Source of the DNA: Stercorarius parasiticus
Taxonomy: Eukaryota > Chordata > Aves > Charadriiformes > Stercorariidae
Reading direction: 5' to 3'
Assembly (NCBI GenBank): GCA_013396915.1
Contig: VWZL01001934.1
Coordinates: 141,122-205,121, forward strand
Length of the DNA stretch: 64,000 nt
Shown: positions 51,507 to 61,480 of the stretch, in pieces
Layout of the letters: the number at the start of each line of letters is the position of its first letter
Position numbering within the stretch: the stretch's first letter is position 1
Position numbers and translations under genes: made by a program
The notes under the pieces: model-generated
What the model was told of the DNA's origin: nothing
Seen by the model: the letters and a program-made list of their open reading frames with translations, nothing else
Databases searched by the model: none

Positions 51507-53825
51507 GAAAACCATCTGTTAAGATTTTATTTTTCTTTTCATTTGAAAAAAAAAAATCGCCAGACCGAGAACTTCAAACTTCTGGCTGCTTCTGCCAATA
51601 TGGCAGTAAAGAGAAAGGCTCACAAATTTCACCCTAGCAAGACACTAGACTTCAGGCAAAAAGGGTAAAATTAGGCAGAATCTTAGCTTATTCATTAAAT
51701 TATTCTTGTCAGTTGGCTAACATTTCCTAAGTCATGTGTAATTGAATATTTTTGCTCTAATTATAACTAAGCATCATGGGATTTTATTTTTTTTTTGTAA
51801 ACTGTGATCATTCTAGCAAATTATTATCCTCCATATTAAACGGCTAACAGATCTGGTTGCTATGTATCGAAACAGAGTTTAACACAGCCTGGGGCTTTAT
51901 TGTCCATTCTGCCTACTTTTATTTCAGCTACAGCTATCACATCGAACATGCAGAGTACGTTAGACAAAGAGCCATTGTCTAATTCTTCTTGTTGACTTTC
52001 TTTATGCCATGTTATTGATGTAGAAAGGACGGTTTCTGTTGCAACGGTTAAGTGGAGCATGTCTGCTTGTTAGCTGCGTTTTAGTGGGGCTGATGAGGTT
52101 CGGTGTTGTCTTGTTAAAAAAAAACAAAACCCAAAAACCACAAAAAGCAACACACACCCACCAGGTTTTTTGTAGTGCAGAATGTCAACCTGAAATGGAG
52201 TGGGGGACTCAAACCTGTATTTGTATTCACATGCCACTGTAAGGTCATGGGACGCATTACAGGACTTGAAAAGCAACCCTGGGGGGTTGCCTCATGGAAC
52301 AGCTCTTTTAATATAATTTATTTTCATCAGAATTTGCCTGGAATTTCTCTTAAGTGAATCTTGAGGCGGTTATAGTGATCCAGATAAACTCTCAGGTACT
52401 GTACATAATGACACGGCAGATGCAGGTATCTTAAACCGGGATGGGATTCGAGTTGCAACAAGGGTTTTATTTGTCATTTCACCCCATTTTGTTCTAGCTG
52501 TTTTTCACTTCATTTTCAGCATCTTTTTATTGAAGACGGTCCTGCTGTTCAAATAGCTCCTGTGCTGCCGAGCAGTTGGGAATGGCCCTCACTGTAGGGC
52601 AGTTTTGACGTCATCAGTGCAAGCAGTCAGGGTGGCTTTGGTCTTGTTGCTTTTGTAAATTAAAACACTAGCTCCCTTTATTCAGCAATTTTGCCTTTTT
52701 GACCTGGAGTTATCTGGAACAGAATGAAAATTTCTCTTCCCATAATTTTAGCTGCACTTTTTGCATCCCTCAATGTTTGTTGAGTTGGAGGTCGTTTTAT
52801 TGTCATACCCTATCAGTCACTCCTCAAAACGGTGCGGGTTTGGTTAAGACACAGCAACTGTGCAGGTAAAGGAGGAAATGGGAGGAGGGAGAGAAGGACA
52901 AACACTGTACTGGAGCCACTAGGCTGGGGAAGGTTTATCTGTCAGCAGGGTCTGGCAAACAGAGATTTCCAATGGGTTTCGGACCGCGCTGGGAAGTATC
53001 TTTGTCAGGTTCCAAGTCTTTTCTTTTCAAGGGTATTAACCGTCAATGCTGAGTTTCTTTGTGGTGAGCAAATTGTAGTAATTTGTTTACTTGCTCCAGA
53101 GTTGTTTAGAGGACTAGGCGTATTTTTAATGTATATGAGTTAATATCGTAAAAAAAACACGCATGCAAAAATCTTGTGAACATTAAGAGACGATGTGAAG
53201 AGTAAGACGCTCCAAACATTGTTAGCATTTAAATATTCACAGTTTCTTTGTAATAACTCTGCTCTGCAAGATCTTTGGTCTCCCCAAATATACACCTGAT
53301 TAAAAAATGATTGAAGGAATCGGCAAATATGAGTTGCCTAATAAAAACATAGATAAAGCTTAAATTGTTAGAGGTACTGGAAGAAAGGTAAGAGTTCTAG
53401 ACCTGTGGTGCTTCCTGGATTTTGCATTTCCCCACCTTTTTAATTTGCAGTAGCAGGTAGGGCATAAGGGTGGCTGTAATTGCCCAGACCCAAATTCCAT
53501 CGTGTTACCTTTTTCAGTTCATTAGTGTGTTTCGTTAGGTGTAAATATAAATAAGACCACTTATTGGTAAGTGACGGTTCTGAAGGCGTGCGTGGGGAGG
53601 CGGGGATGGTGGGAAGAGCCAGGACTATATGACCCTGTACAGATATCACTGGGATAATTTTTCAGAACATTGTTGCTTCCGCCTCTCCCCAATGATAATT
53701 GCTGAAATCACAAAGAAGCGGCAGCTACAGGTTGTATTGTTCCCCCTGCCCCAGCCTTTTTCTTTCTACTCCAGATAGATAGTCAGGCTTTCTAGCTTGT
53801 GGTAGATCTGCTGTTTGTAGACCAT

Positions 53826-53925
53826 GATCCTGAGATGCCATTACCATCTTACTGGGCAGCATTGGATGTTTTCAGTTTTTCTAATACTGCCTGGTAATGA
53901 TGATTATGGTGTTTCGTGTACAACG
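53826..53925 (+). ncRNA. MIR200B: microRNA precursor mir-200b
   Basis: The 3p arm at 53882-53903 begins TAATACTGCC and ends GGTAATGATGA, identical to vertebrate miR-200b as I know it (seed AATACTG). The 5p arm at 53845-53866 (CATCTTACTGGG...CATTGGA) pairs with it across a loop of about 15 nt. The stem continues below the mature duplex: GATGCCATTA on the left opposes GATTATGGTGTTT on the right. Processing signals are textbook: a basal TG at 53831-53832 (14 nt before the 5p start), an apical TGT at 53867-53869, and a CNNC (CAAC) at 53921-53924, 18 nt past the 3p end. The product silences mRNAs with CAGTATT sites, notably ZEB1/ZEB2, and supports epithelial identity. It is the first hairpin of the cluster. 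An open reading frame over this stretch is incidental. Confidence 0.98.
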
Positions 53926-56204
53926 TGGAAAAGTTCAACAGCGAATTTGGAGGCAGAGGTTAGTGGCCAGCAGAGAAATCCACGCTTGACTGTCCGATCT
54001 CCCCAAGCATAAGTAAATTTAAAATTAAATGCTTTGGGTTCTAGAATAAAGGTTAAAAGCGAACATAAGAAAATCTTATCCTTATTCTAGAATGATAAAA
54101 GTATGTTAGAGTGAGCCTGTAAATAAGCAACCATGCAGAATGGGGAACAGAGCACGTGTTTGATACGGCGACAACAGAATACATTCAAATGAAAATGCTG
54201 TTTTGTAGCAGTAAGACGAACGTAGGTACTCTTCTCCAAACATCTTCTTTTTATTTACTTTTAAACATTGGCTTTCCAGAGAATGAAAGTAAACACTTTA
54301 TTGAAATGTAACATTTGGGTTTTCTTGTTCATAATTTTCTCTCAAAATCAAAATGTTCTTTTCATCTAAAAATAAGATAATTTAAGAACTAGACTGCCAA
54401 AATCAAAAGTGGAGTTTGTTTTTTCAGCTTTGCTATCGTAACTTACTCTTTTCCTTTTCACAGCAATTTCTCTAGACTGCTCCAGTAGAATGTTCTAATA
54501 GCAAAGCCATTGATTTTAAAACTTTGACATTTTTTGTAATGTGCAAACTTTAAATTTTATTTTTATACAGACATATTTAACATCCATTTGTTGCTTCTTT
54601 GGGGGGAGTTGGGGCGAGAGAGGGAGAATGAGACTTAACTCCCATTCCCCTTGATTGTTTCCATTACTTCAGTGGACTAATACTATAATACATTTTAAAA
54701 TATGATGGGCTTGCTTCTTATTCTATGAGGTTTCTTTCCCTAAATCGATTATACTAGTTAAAAGTCACCTTGAAAGAACTAGCTCAGTCAAAACGGACTT
54801 AGTGGAAGTGAGAATTTTGCCTTAAAAGGTTCACGGAGGCTTTTTGTTCTTTACTGAGAATTACAGGAAGTTGCATTTCCCAGTTTTCAGATATTAAAGC
54901 TACTGTAAATAATGATTTATAAAGGCATGACTGAGAAAGGGTATTACTGCTGTGTGATGTTTTTATCTGACACGTGGCTGTACGGGCAGGTGTTTCAACG
55001 TACCCGGCAGGTGTTAAGCACCCAAATGCAGCAATGGCAGCGTCCTGGGGGGGTTCCTTACCTGCGTCCAGGAGGCTGGTTCTTTCCTTGAACCCTGTTC
55101 TGAAGCATCAACCGAATGGTTCACTGAAGCGTGGCTTGGATGAAATGTATTCCTTTACAGTTTAGCTTGACGGAAAGGTTGTATATCTACCACGTGAAAT
55201 ACTGTGCTGTATCCACAGAGATTTATCTTCTGGCTATGATAAATATTATACGCAGTGTAACATCACCCACGCAGCGCAGCTCAGATCAGAGCTCTCTTAA
55301 GCTATCACATCGTGAGAGGCCATGACTACCCCGAGAGATAAGACTAACAAAAAGGGGTGAAGAAAGGAAGACGAAATAGATCATCCTGGGCCATGCGGTG
55401 GGGTCAGGGGCAGAGCCCGAAATCCGGAGTCCCTGGAGTAACAGCCCCGCTTAGACTGGCACAGGGCTCTTGCATGGGGAAAAGCGTGCGCTAGATTTTT
55501 ACCTTCTCTGTTGCATGATGTGCTACAGCAAACTTCCCCTTCTGCTGAAAACAAGGAAAACCAAGCAGACAGGTACCTCATCATCTTTATTGTTAGTATT
55601 CACGATGCTTAATTACATTACTGTTTAACAACTGCATCCCCGTCTGTTGTCACTGTCGCTTTTATTAAGACTCAAATTTGCCTGCACCCCTTAAACTAAA
55701 GCCAATACAATAAAGTATTTGTTGTAAAAGCAACCGACTGTGTTGAACGCAAGGCCATCTTTGTCATTTTTGTGCCCTTCTTAGCACCGTTTCCTTGATA
55801 GCCCAGCTTTCACTATGTCTTTTTAATTGATTGGAATGACTCGGATCAGTTGGTATTTTTGTGAACCAAAAGGGAGGAGAGTGAGGAAGCCAAGAAACGA
55901 ACCACAAGAAATCTTAGTGCTTTTACGTCATGTTGAAACAGAACTTAACCTTGGGTTTCTATTTTAGATCTTTATTAAATCAGCTTTTTATACTGTCTTT
56001 GTCTCCTGAAATCCACCGTGATTTTCAAACTATGCTTTGATATCAAATGTCTTCCTTCTGCCCGTCACATATTTGGTACATTATTTACAGCCCAGTGATG
56101 CAGGGCAATCTTTCTCAAGCCATTTCTGTTAGTTTTTATGGAACACTGACATCCCGAAGAATGCAGACTCATTAATAGATGCTTCATTTCTCCAACTACT
56201 GGAC
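53926..56204 (+). other. spacer between mir-200b and mir-200a
   Basis: About 2.3 kb of non-coding sequence, presumably part of the primary transcript. It contains an E-box group at 54971-55015, listed separately. I see no repeat insertion that would account for its length, and no exon. Confidence 0.7.
54971..55015 (+). promoter_or_regulatory. three clustered E-boxes, including a CAGGTG pair
   Basis: CACGTG at 54971-54976 is followed by CAGGTG at 54987-54992 and again at 55008-55013. The two CAGGTG boxes sit in an identical 10-mer, GGCAGGTGTT, 21 bp apart, that is two helical turns. ZEB proteins bind CAGGTG/CACCTG, often as spaced pairs (established knowledge), and they repress this microRNA cluster in mammals. 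Position inside the cluster makes this a candidate intragenic regulatory element. E-boxes of this class are expected by chance about once per 2 kb, so function is inference. Confidence 0.35.
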
Positions 56205-56308
56205 AGACTGTGGTCCTCTGTGGGCATCTTACTAGACAGTGCTGGATTTTTTGGATCTACTCTAACACTGTCTGGTAACGATGTTTAAAGGGTGAACCAA
56301 ACAGCAAC
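56205..56308 (+). ncRNA. MIR200A: microRNA precursor mir-200a
   Basis: The 3p arm at 56263-56284 begins TAACACTGTC and ends GGTAACGATGT, as in vertebrate miR-200a (seed AACACTG, one base different from 200b/429, so a different target set). The 5p arm at 56225-56246 (CATCTTACTAGA...GTGCTGGA) faces it across a short loop; its middle ACTAGA differs from the ACCGGA I recall in human, while both ends are the same. A basal TG lies at 56211-56212, exactly 14 nt before the 5p start. CNNC motifs lie at 56302-56305 (18 nt past the 3p end) and 56305-56308. There is no apical TGT. It is the second hairpin of the cluster. The product acts with the others on ZEB1/ZEB2. Confidence 0.98.
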
Positions 56309-58674
56309 ATGCCTCAGGAGGAGCTCTCACAGAAAGACACTGTACCACAATTTAGGCCAAAGTGCAACATTTGGACAAGAGGGTAAGGATGTTGGCTATC
56401 GTATTAATAAATGTATTAGTAAATGGCTATAATCATAAATACTTCCAAAAAGAAGTTGCTCCGTTAGGTGCTACTGAACCTCAATGTTGCTGTGAAGGAG
56501 GTGAGACAGGACTTACAAAACGCGTGTCTTGGCAGAGGCACAGTAACGCTTTCTTCAAGGCACAGTAACGCTTTCTTCTCTCCAAACAGTGGTCCGAGCT
56601 GTGATACATTTGCGTGGCCCAGCCCTTGCCTAGGGGGCTGAAAGACTGGCTTGTAGGTTGCCCTGCTTGGCTGTGAAAGGTGGCCAGGGCAGGATACTGT
56701 CTGTAAAGGTCGTTCTTCCCAATTACAGTTCAATTATACCTCCATGGTTGAACGGCCTATGAACTTCCAACCTTATACCCTGCCCTGTTATAGGCAGTGC
56801 TTTCAGCTTCTACAACAGGTGGGTTAATCACTCTAATCACTCCATTAAGAAACAAAGGAATTAACCCAGGCAAGGAACAACTACTGATTGCTTCCCCTGC
56901 TCTACCTCACCCAGCAGAGGCACAGGAAGAGCTACCCCCTCACAAGAATTCATTCTAATTGTGCAGGAGTGGGAGAATGGCTGAGGTTTTGATTAGAAGC
57001 TGGGACTCCTTAAGGAAATACGTACTTCTCTCAAATGCACAGAGCTCAGATTTAAACAAGTTTCCTGGGGTGACAGAGGAGCTTGAGGAGACCGCTTCTT
57101 CCTGTAAGAGTATTATCTTTGTGACCTGCCATGTCATATTGGAGCCAGATGGTCCAGTTCCGTCTGCTTTAGTGAAAAAACACAAGTTTCCGCACTGCTA
57201 GGGTAACATTGCTTGCTGTTAAAGATCTGATTCTGCGAGCAGATTCCGGGGTCGCTCAAATAGCGCAAACAAAGCAGGTATTTGCAGGCCAAATTTGAGG
57301 ACTAAATTGGGTGCAAGTCTTGCCCTCCTCTAGTGATGTTTAATGCCTCCTGCCTGAACCACACGTACATACTCAGGGCCAGTCTGTGCTTACCCCACAG
57401 GTCTTTCCTAGTCCTTGGATTAATCTAAAGTCAGTATTTTGCAGACAGCCTGGAATTCATGTCAGAACTCATTAACAATCCACTATATGAGCTGAGATTC
57501 GTCTTTACACAAGGAGCTGCCTGCACTTCTGAAAGACCATAGAATTTTTAGCTCTTGGAGATCTAACGAGGTGGGATGTGCCCAGACCTTGTACTGATTC
57601 TTCAGTCTTGTACCCATTGGTTTTCAGCTCCTTTCTGTGAGAAATACAAGGCCATGTTCCACATGCACCCTGACCACGCGCTCCTTGCCCCGGAGCTTGA
57701 AATGGATTCCAAGGATTGATTTGTGTTGGAATCCCAGCACCAAAGCGTTTTCCTCACCCTCAACCTCATGTTAATCCTCTCCCTCACTCCAAAATGGACC
57801 TGGTAGAGCAGCACTGGGGTACACAAGCACATTCTGCATTCTCTGCCTTGGTCACTGGAAATCTCTAAATATTTTTTCAATACTTTGTAGTAAACTGGGC
57901 ATATGATTCCCTGCCAAAACCAGTAGGTCATACACAAGAACAGTAGGAAAAATGAACCAATTCGTATAGAACTTAAACTTGTTCCCATCGCCATGTGAAC
58001 AGCTTGAAAGGCGCTGGCTGGGCCTGCTTTAGCACCAACCAGACAAGCTCAGCTTTGTGTTTACCCTTGCAGGTTGTAATTCTCAGGAAAACGCGAGAGA
58101 GAGAAGGAAGAAGCAGAGAAGCGGTCTTTGCTGATTAGCTTCTGCGTTAATAAGTAACTGGTTCACAAGGGATGGAGGAAATGGTGTGAAATTGGAGTGA
58201 CTCTGCAAATTGGCTTTTAACAAGCATTTAAGTAAGAGGAATTGGAGCGCACACCTACCACCCATCCATCTTCTCTTAAAGTATGGGTCCTAACCTTGGA
58301 TGGAGCTGAGTAAATAAAAAAAAAAAAAAGAAAGAAGATAACTAATTGGGCATCCATGGCAGGCACGGGAATGTCGCCTTAAAAAACCGTAATGGAGACC
58401 AGGGAAATTCCCCCTTCCCTCCCCCGTGATGATGTACGCTCAGGAAAATGTCCATTCAATCTTGTCTCAGAGAGAGACAGTCACGAGAGCCAGGGGCAAC
58501 CCAGAAAAATCCCCTTCTGCCTCCGTATCTTTCTCTCCCTCCCCTTCTCCTACTGACTTTCGTGTCGCTTCAATCAGTTTCACAGGATTTCACTTCCACT
58601 GATTCTTAGGATGGTTTAAGAGCTGTCTGAGGCCTGCTCCGCATCAGACTTAATTCTGAAAAACTTGTCTCGCT
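56309..58674 (+). other. spacer between mir-200a and the internal CpG island
   Basis: About 2.4 kb of non-coding sequence. It holds a 20-bp tandem duplication (56537-56578) and an A run (about 58317-58330). A 130-codon open frame on the minus strand (57602-57994) resembles no family I know and is not called as a gene. Confidence 0.65.
56537..56578. repeat. 20-bp exact tandem duplication, 22-bp period
   Basis: GGCACAGTAACGCTTTCTTC occurs at 56537-56556 and again at 56559-56578, separated by AA. Both copies are identical, which suggests a recent local duplication. It lies about 250 bp downstream of mir-200a. Confidence 0.95.
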
Positions 58675-58826
58675 GAGGGGAGTTTGGCTGTTGCCGAGGG
58701 CAGAGCCTCTAGAATCAGCTGACGGATGCGGGTCCGCCGTCTCGCTGTGCTGCCGAGGACGGCGCTGCGCCCCCGCGGCCACGGGGAGCCATTCCTCAGC
58801 GAGGGACGCAGCGGACACAGCTGCCG
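58675..58826 (+). promoter_or_regulatory. CpG island with possible first exon and splice donor, between mir-200a and mir-429
   Basis: About 17 CpGs fall within some 137 bp (58691-58827), the first strongly CpG-dense sequence after mir-200a. The island stops at a consensus splice donor, CCG|GTAAGT (58827-58832), after which the sequence turns abruptly AT-rich. That is the usual look of a CpG-island first exon on the plus strand. CAGCTG E-boxes are at 58716-58721 and 58819-58824. A transcript starting here would contain mir-429 in its first intron, 240 bp past the donor, but not mir-200b or mir-200a. Alternatives are an internal exon of the long primary transcript, an intragenic enhancer, or a minus-strand promoter. 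No start site can be proven from sequence. Confidence 0.45.
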
Positions 58827-59045
58827 GTAAGTTCTTTACCATTTATTTTTTTTCAACTCGCATACCAGTGAACTGGGAACAGTTGTGTTTTCATAATTGT
58901 ACTGCCTCATAATCAGCAAGTATTCCAAGTTAAATATTTACCGGTTATTGCTTTGTCTAAGGGAGAGGCCCCCAGCCTTCCCCTGCCCTATCTTTTTAGC
59001 CCTGGAGCTGGAGAAAGTCCTTTAATGTTGGTGGTTTCCTTTAGC

Positions 59046-59144
59046 CTGAGCGCCTGCTGATTGCTGTCTTACCAGGCAAAGTTAGATCTAGCTATTTTTG
59101 TCTAATACTGTCTGGTAATGCCGTCAATCGCATTGGCAAACGTC
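59046..59144 (+). ncRNA. MIR429: microRNA precursor mir-429
   Basis: The 3p arm at 59103-59124 begins TAATACTGTC and ends GGTAATGCCGT, as in vertebrate miR-429 (seed AATACTG, shared with miR-200b). The 5p arm at about 59066-59086 (GTCTTACCAGGC...GTTAGA) pairs with it across a loop of about 16 nt. Below the duplex, GATTG at 59059-59063 pairs with CAATC at 59125-59129. A CNNC (CGTC) lies at 59141-59144, 17 nt past the 3p end. The basal TG seen in the two sister hairpins is not at the exact position here; the nearest is at 59055-59056. It is the third and last hairpin of the cluster. Its targets overlap those of miR-200b. Confidence 0.97.
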
Positions 59145-61217
59145 TTCGTCTTGAGAGAAATATGGAGAAAAAAAGCTTGCCTTTTTCAGAAGAATCGATG
59201 GAGTCCGGTGTCTGGCGCCTTCTCACTGGAGCTTGGGCTTACGCTGAAAGCTTGTGCACTGGTTCTGTGTCTTGTCAACACCCAAACAGGTACTGTAATG
59301 CCTGCAGGAGTGTAAAGAGAGACGAGAAAAGTCAAGAGCTTGCATGTCCGTAATACGTAGGTAGGTCAAGATCTGTTTTCTGGACTTGCTTCCATAAGAA
59401 ACGAGGCTCCTGCGCTCGTTAGCTGTCTGTACGGCAGTGACTTCGGGACCTGGCGTCAGACTTCCCTGAAGTTTGATGGGTGCAGACACAACAACCCAGT
59501 AGCTTTGAGAATTACATCATAAAATTAAATAGGCCTAGCAGAGGCCATCGTTGCTCCCAACGACAGTAAGTCTGTAGAGTAAGCACAGCTGAAAACGCCC
59601 GGCGCCGTGGCATAGGAAGCTGAAAGTTTCTAAATCTTTAAAACTTCATCATATAGAGTTACTCCTATACTCAATACAGAAAACTCTGAGGCTTTTTTGC
59701 TGTTGTTTAAGAAGAAGAGAATTTCTCTGGGTAAACCTGGGCCATCTAGTCACCTGAGGTTGCCGTCAGTTTAAGTAGCTGCTTCTGTTTGGAAATTATT
59801 TGTTAAATGAGCAAACTTCAGCCATAGATCAGTGCGCCCTGTTACTATATCGAAACTCCGAATAAGGTTTGCTTTATTTTTACACTGACAGAAAAGTACT
59901 TTTAAAGGCATCTGATAAAAAGGAAGGGTTTGCAAAGCCCTCAGTTCAGCAGATCTTCTATTTGAGATGCGGTTGTCAAACCACACCAGGAGAAAGGCGG
60001 CCTCCCTGGGAAGTGCTCGGATTCCCCGCACGTGGCTGCCAGCCCTTACCCTCACCGTACCGGGGAGCAGCACTAGCCTTGGCCAGTTGCTGGGTTTAAC
60101 AGAGCCCCCCCTCCTTGTGCAAGGTAAGAGTGGTGAGAGGGAACAGCGTGACACAGCGTGTTCCCGACCTCCGCTGAGCACCCTGTGCCCCGAGGCAGGG
60201 GAACGGAGGTAGCAGAGTCCTCTACATCCAGTCTCACTAAACTGCCAGGAATTTCCCAGTTAGGAAATTGCCTTGCCCAAAACTTGCTCAGATGGTGAAG
60301 ATGGTATCTATGTCCCGGTTAAAATGACTCATGCTGGCAAGTCTCACTTTGCAGGGTACAAACGGTAGTCCTTTCCATAGAAAAGTTACGGAAACGCGCT
60401 ACTTGGTTTGGTATATTGCAGTGCCTCATCGAGGTATTAGTCCACTACATTTTATACTTCTCCCTGTGCCACCCCTGAACTTGAGCTGTTCCTTGTTTTC
60501 CTTTCCTCTATACGCCTCTCTCTGTCCAACACTCACCCTTTGGATTTCGCAGAAGGCACAGTCTCTTGCTGGAACCTTCACCGTTTCTATTTCTGTCTTC
60601 CTGAGATGCTCAACATGATGTTCGAGGGCTTTTTGGAGTTATGGTGTTTCCAGAAATGAAACAAATTTGACCTTTCAGCAACACTTTACTAATTACCTTT
60701 AAAAGAAGTGAAAACAGGAACTGCATGCCTTTTACTAAAATGTTTTTTGGGGAAATTGATAATAAAAAAATTCCATGAGATGCCCTATGTAATCGATTTT
60801 AAAGGGTAGGTATGCATAAAGCGTTCCCAGGGAAGGCAAAGAGATGAAGATGTGACTCTAGTCCCTCATGCTGCGGTCAGTAGCTTACAGCGCACTCTCT
60901 TACCAGGAGCTTGATGTAATTATTCTGCTGAATATTCTGCTGACACTGTTTTTATCACTGGCACCCACATGTGTGGATAGGCACATACATAAAGATTGTT
61001 TCCTTTGTAGAAGCAGGAAGAAGAGTTTCACTAGCTGCTACTGTACAGATACATTTTTACATCTTACATGCCATTTAATGTGCTATTTCACTGCCTTACA
61101 GCTCATGTTATTCATTTTAGGATTTTAATAAAAAAGAATAGTCGCATATTTAATAAAAGAGTTGAATCTCAACCCAGCTCTGAGTTGAATTTATTTTGAA
61201 GCAATACAGATTTCTGA
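59145..61217 (+). other. downstream flank of the cluster, with possible poly(A) signals
   Basis: About 2 kb without a recognisable gene. AATAAA occurs at 61127-61132 and 61152-61157, in plus-strand orientation within an AT-rich stretch just before a CpG island. Either could end the primary transcript, but AATAAA is common by chance in AT-rich DNA. Short open frames around 59.8-60.2 kb resemble nothing I know. Confidence 0.45.
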
Positions 61218-61480
61218 GTGTTTAAACCGAGCGCTCCCCGACGCTCGAGCAGTTCCAGCCCCAGAGCAGTACGTGCTGCCCCGCGCGGCTCTGGAGGGAG
61301 CTGGAGCCCAATCCCCAGAGCGTTCCCTGCCCGTCGGGGTGGGATGGGGCAGGGGTACGGTGCGCTGCTGGGGCACTCCGGAGCTCTGCTGCTCCCGCGG
61401 TCGCTCCCCACGGCCTGGGCTGGGCCGGCACAATTTACGACCAACTATTCCAAGGGGTCGCGACCGCTGTGAGGCTGAAC
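61218..61480. other. CpG island of unknown role
   Basis: About 24 CpGs in 260 bp, clearly above the surroundings. It includes the palindrome GGTCGCGACC (61457-61466). No consensus splice donor is obvious at either edge. Overlapping open frames on both strands (up to 114 codons on the minus strand) are a by-product of high GC. It could be a promoter for a neighbouring gene on either strand, part of a GC-rich LTR, or a regulatory island of the microRNA locus. I cannot choose from sequence. Confidence 0.5.

Larger units (their letters stand above)
42031..53825. other. non-coding interval upstream of the microRNA cluster
   Basis: No coding region is recognisable. The interval holds a T run (about 42089-42104), a (GT)n patch near 42380, an ATT microsatellite, a G/T-rich tract and three CR1 fragments, listed separately. 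If the primary microRNA transcript starts near 41.9 kb, this interval would be its 5' portion, mostly intron. Confidence 0.55.
53826..59144 (+). ncRNA. mir-200b / mir-200a / mir-429 polycistronic cluster
   Basis: Three hairpins of the miR-200 family lie in the same orientation and in the vertebrate order 200b, 200a, 429, spanning about 5.3 kb. The known product is one primary transcript cut by Drosha and Dicer into three microRNAs, active in epithelial cells, whose best-known targets are the ZEB1 and ZEB2 mRNAs. Gaps between hairpins are about 2.3 kb (200b to 200a) and 2.8 kb (200a to 429), wider than the human cluster as I recall it. No protein-coding exon is recognisable between them. Transcript ends are not determined; the span given is hairpin to hairpin only. 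Confidence 0.95.

Noticed and set aside
53824..54012. 62-codon open frame covering mir-200b
   Set aside because: It runs through the hairpin, whose microRNA identity is certain; coding is not supported.
57602..57994. 130-codon open frame on the minus strand between mir-200a and mir-429
   Set aside because: I looked for retroelement or receptor motifs and found none; no promoter or splice context supports it.
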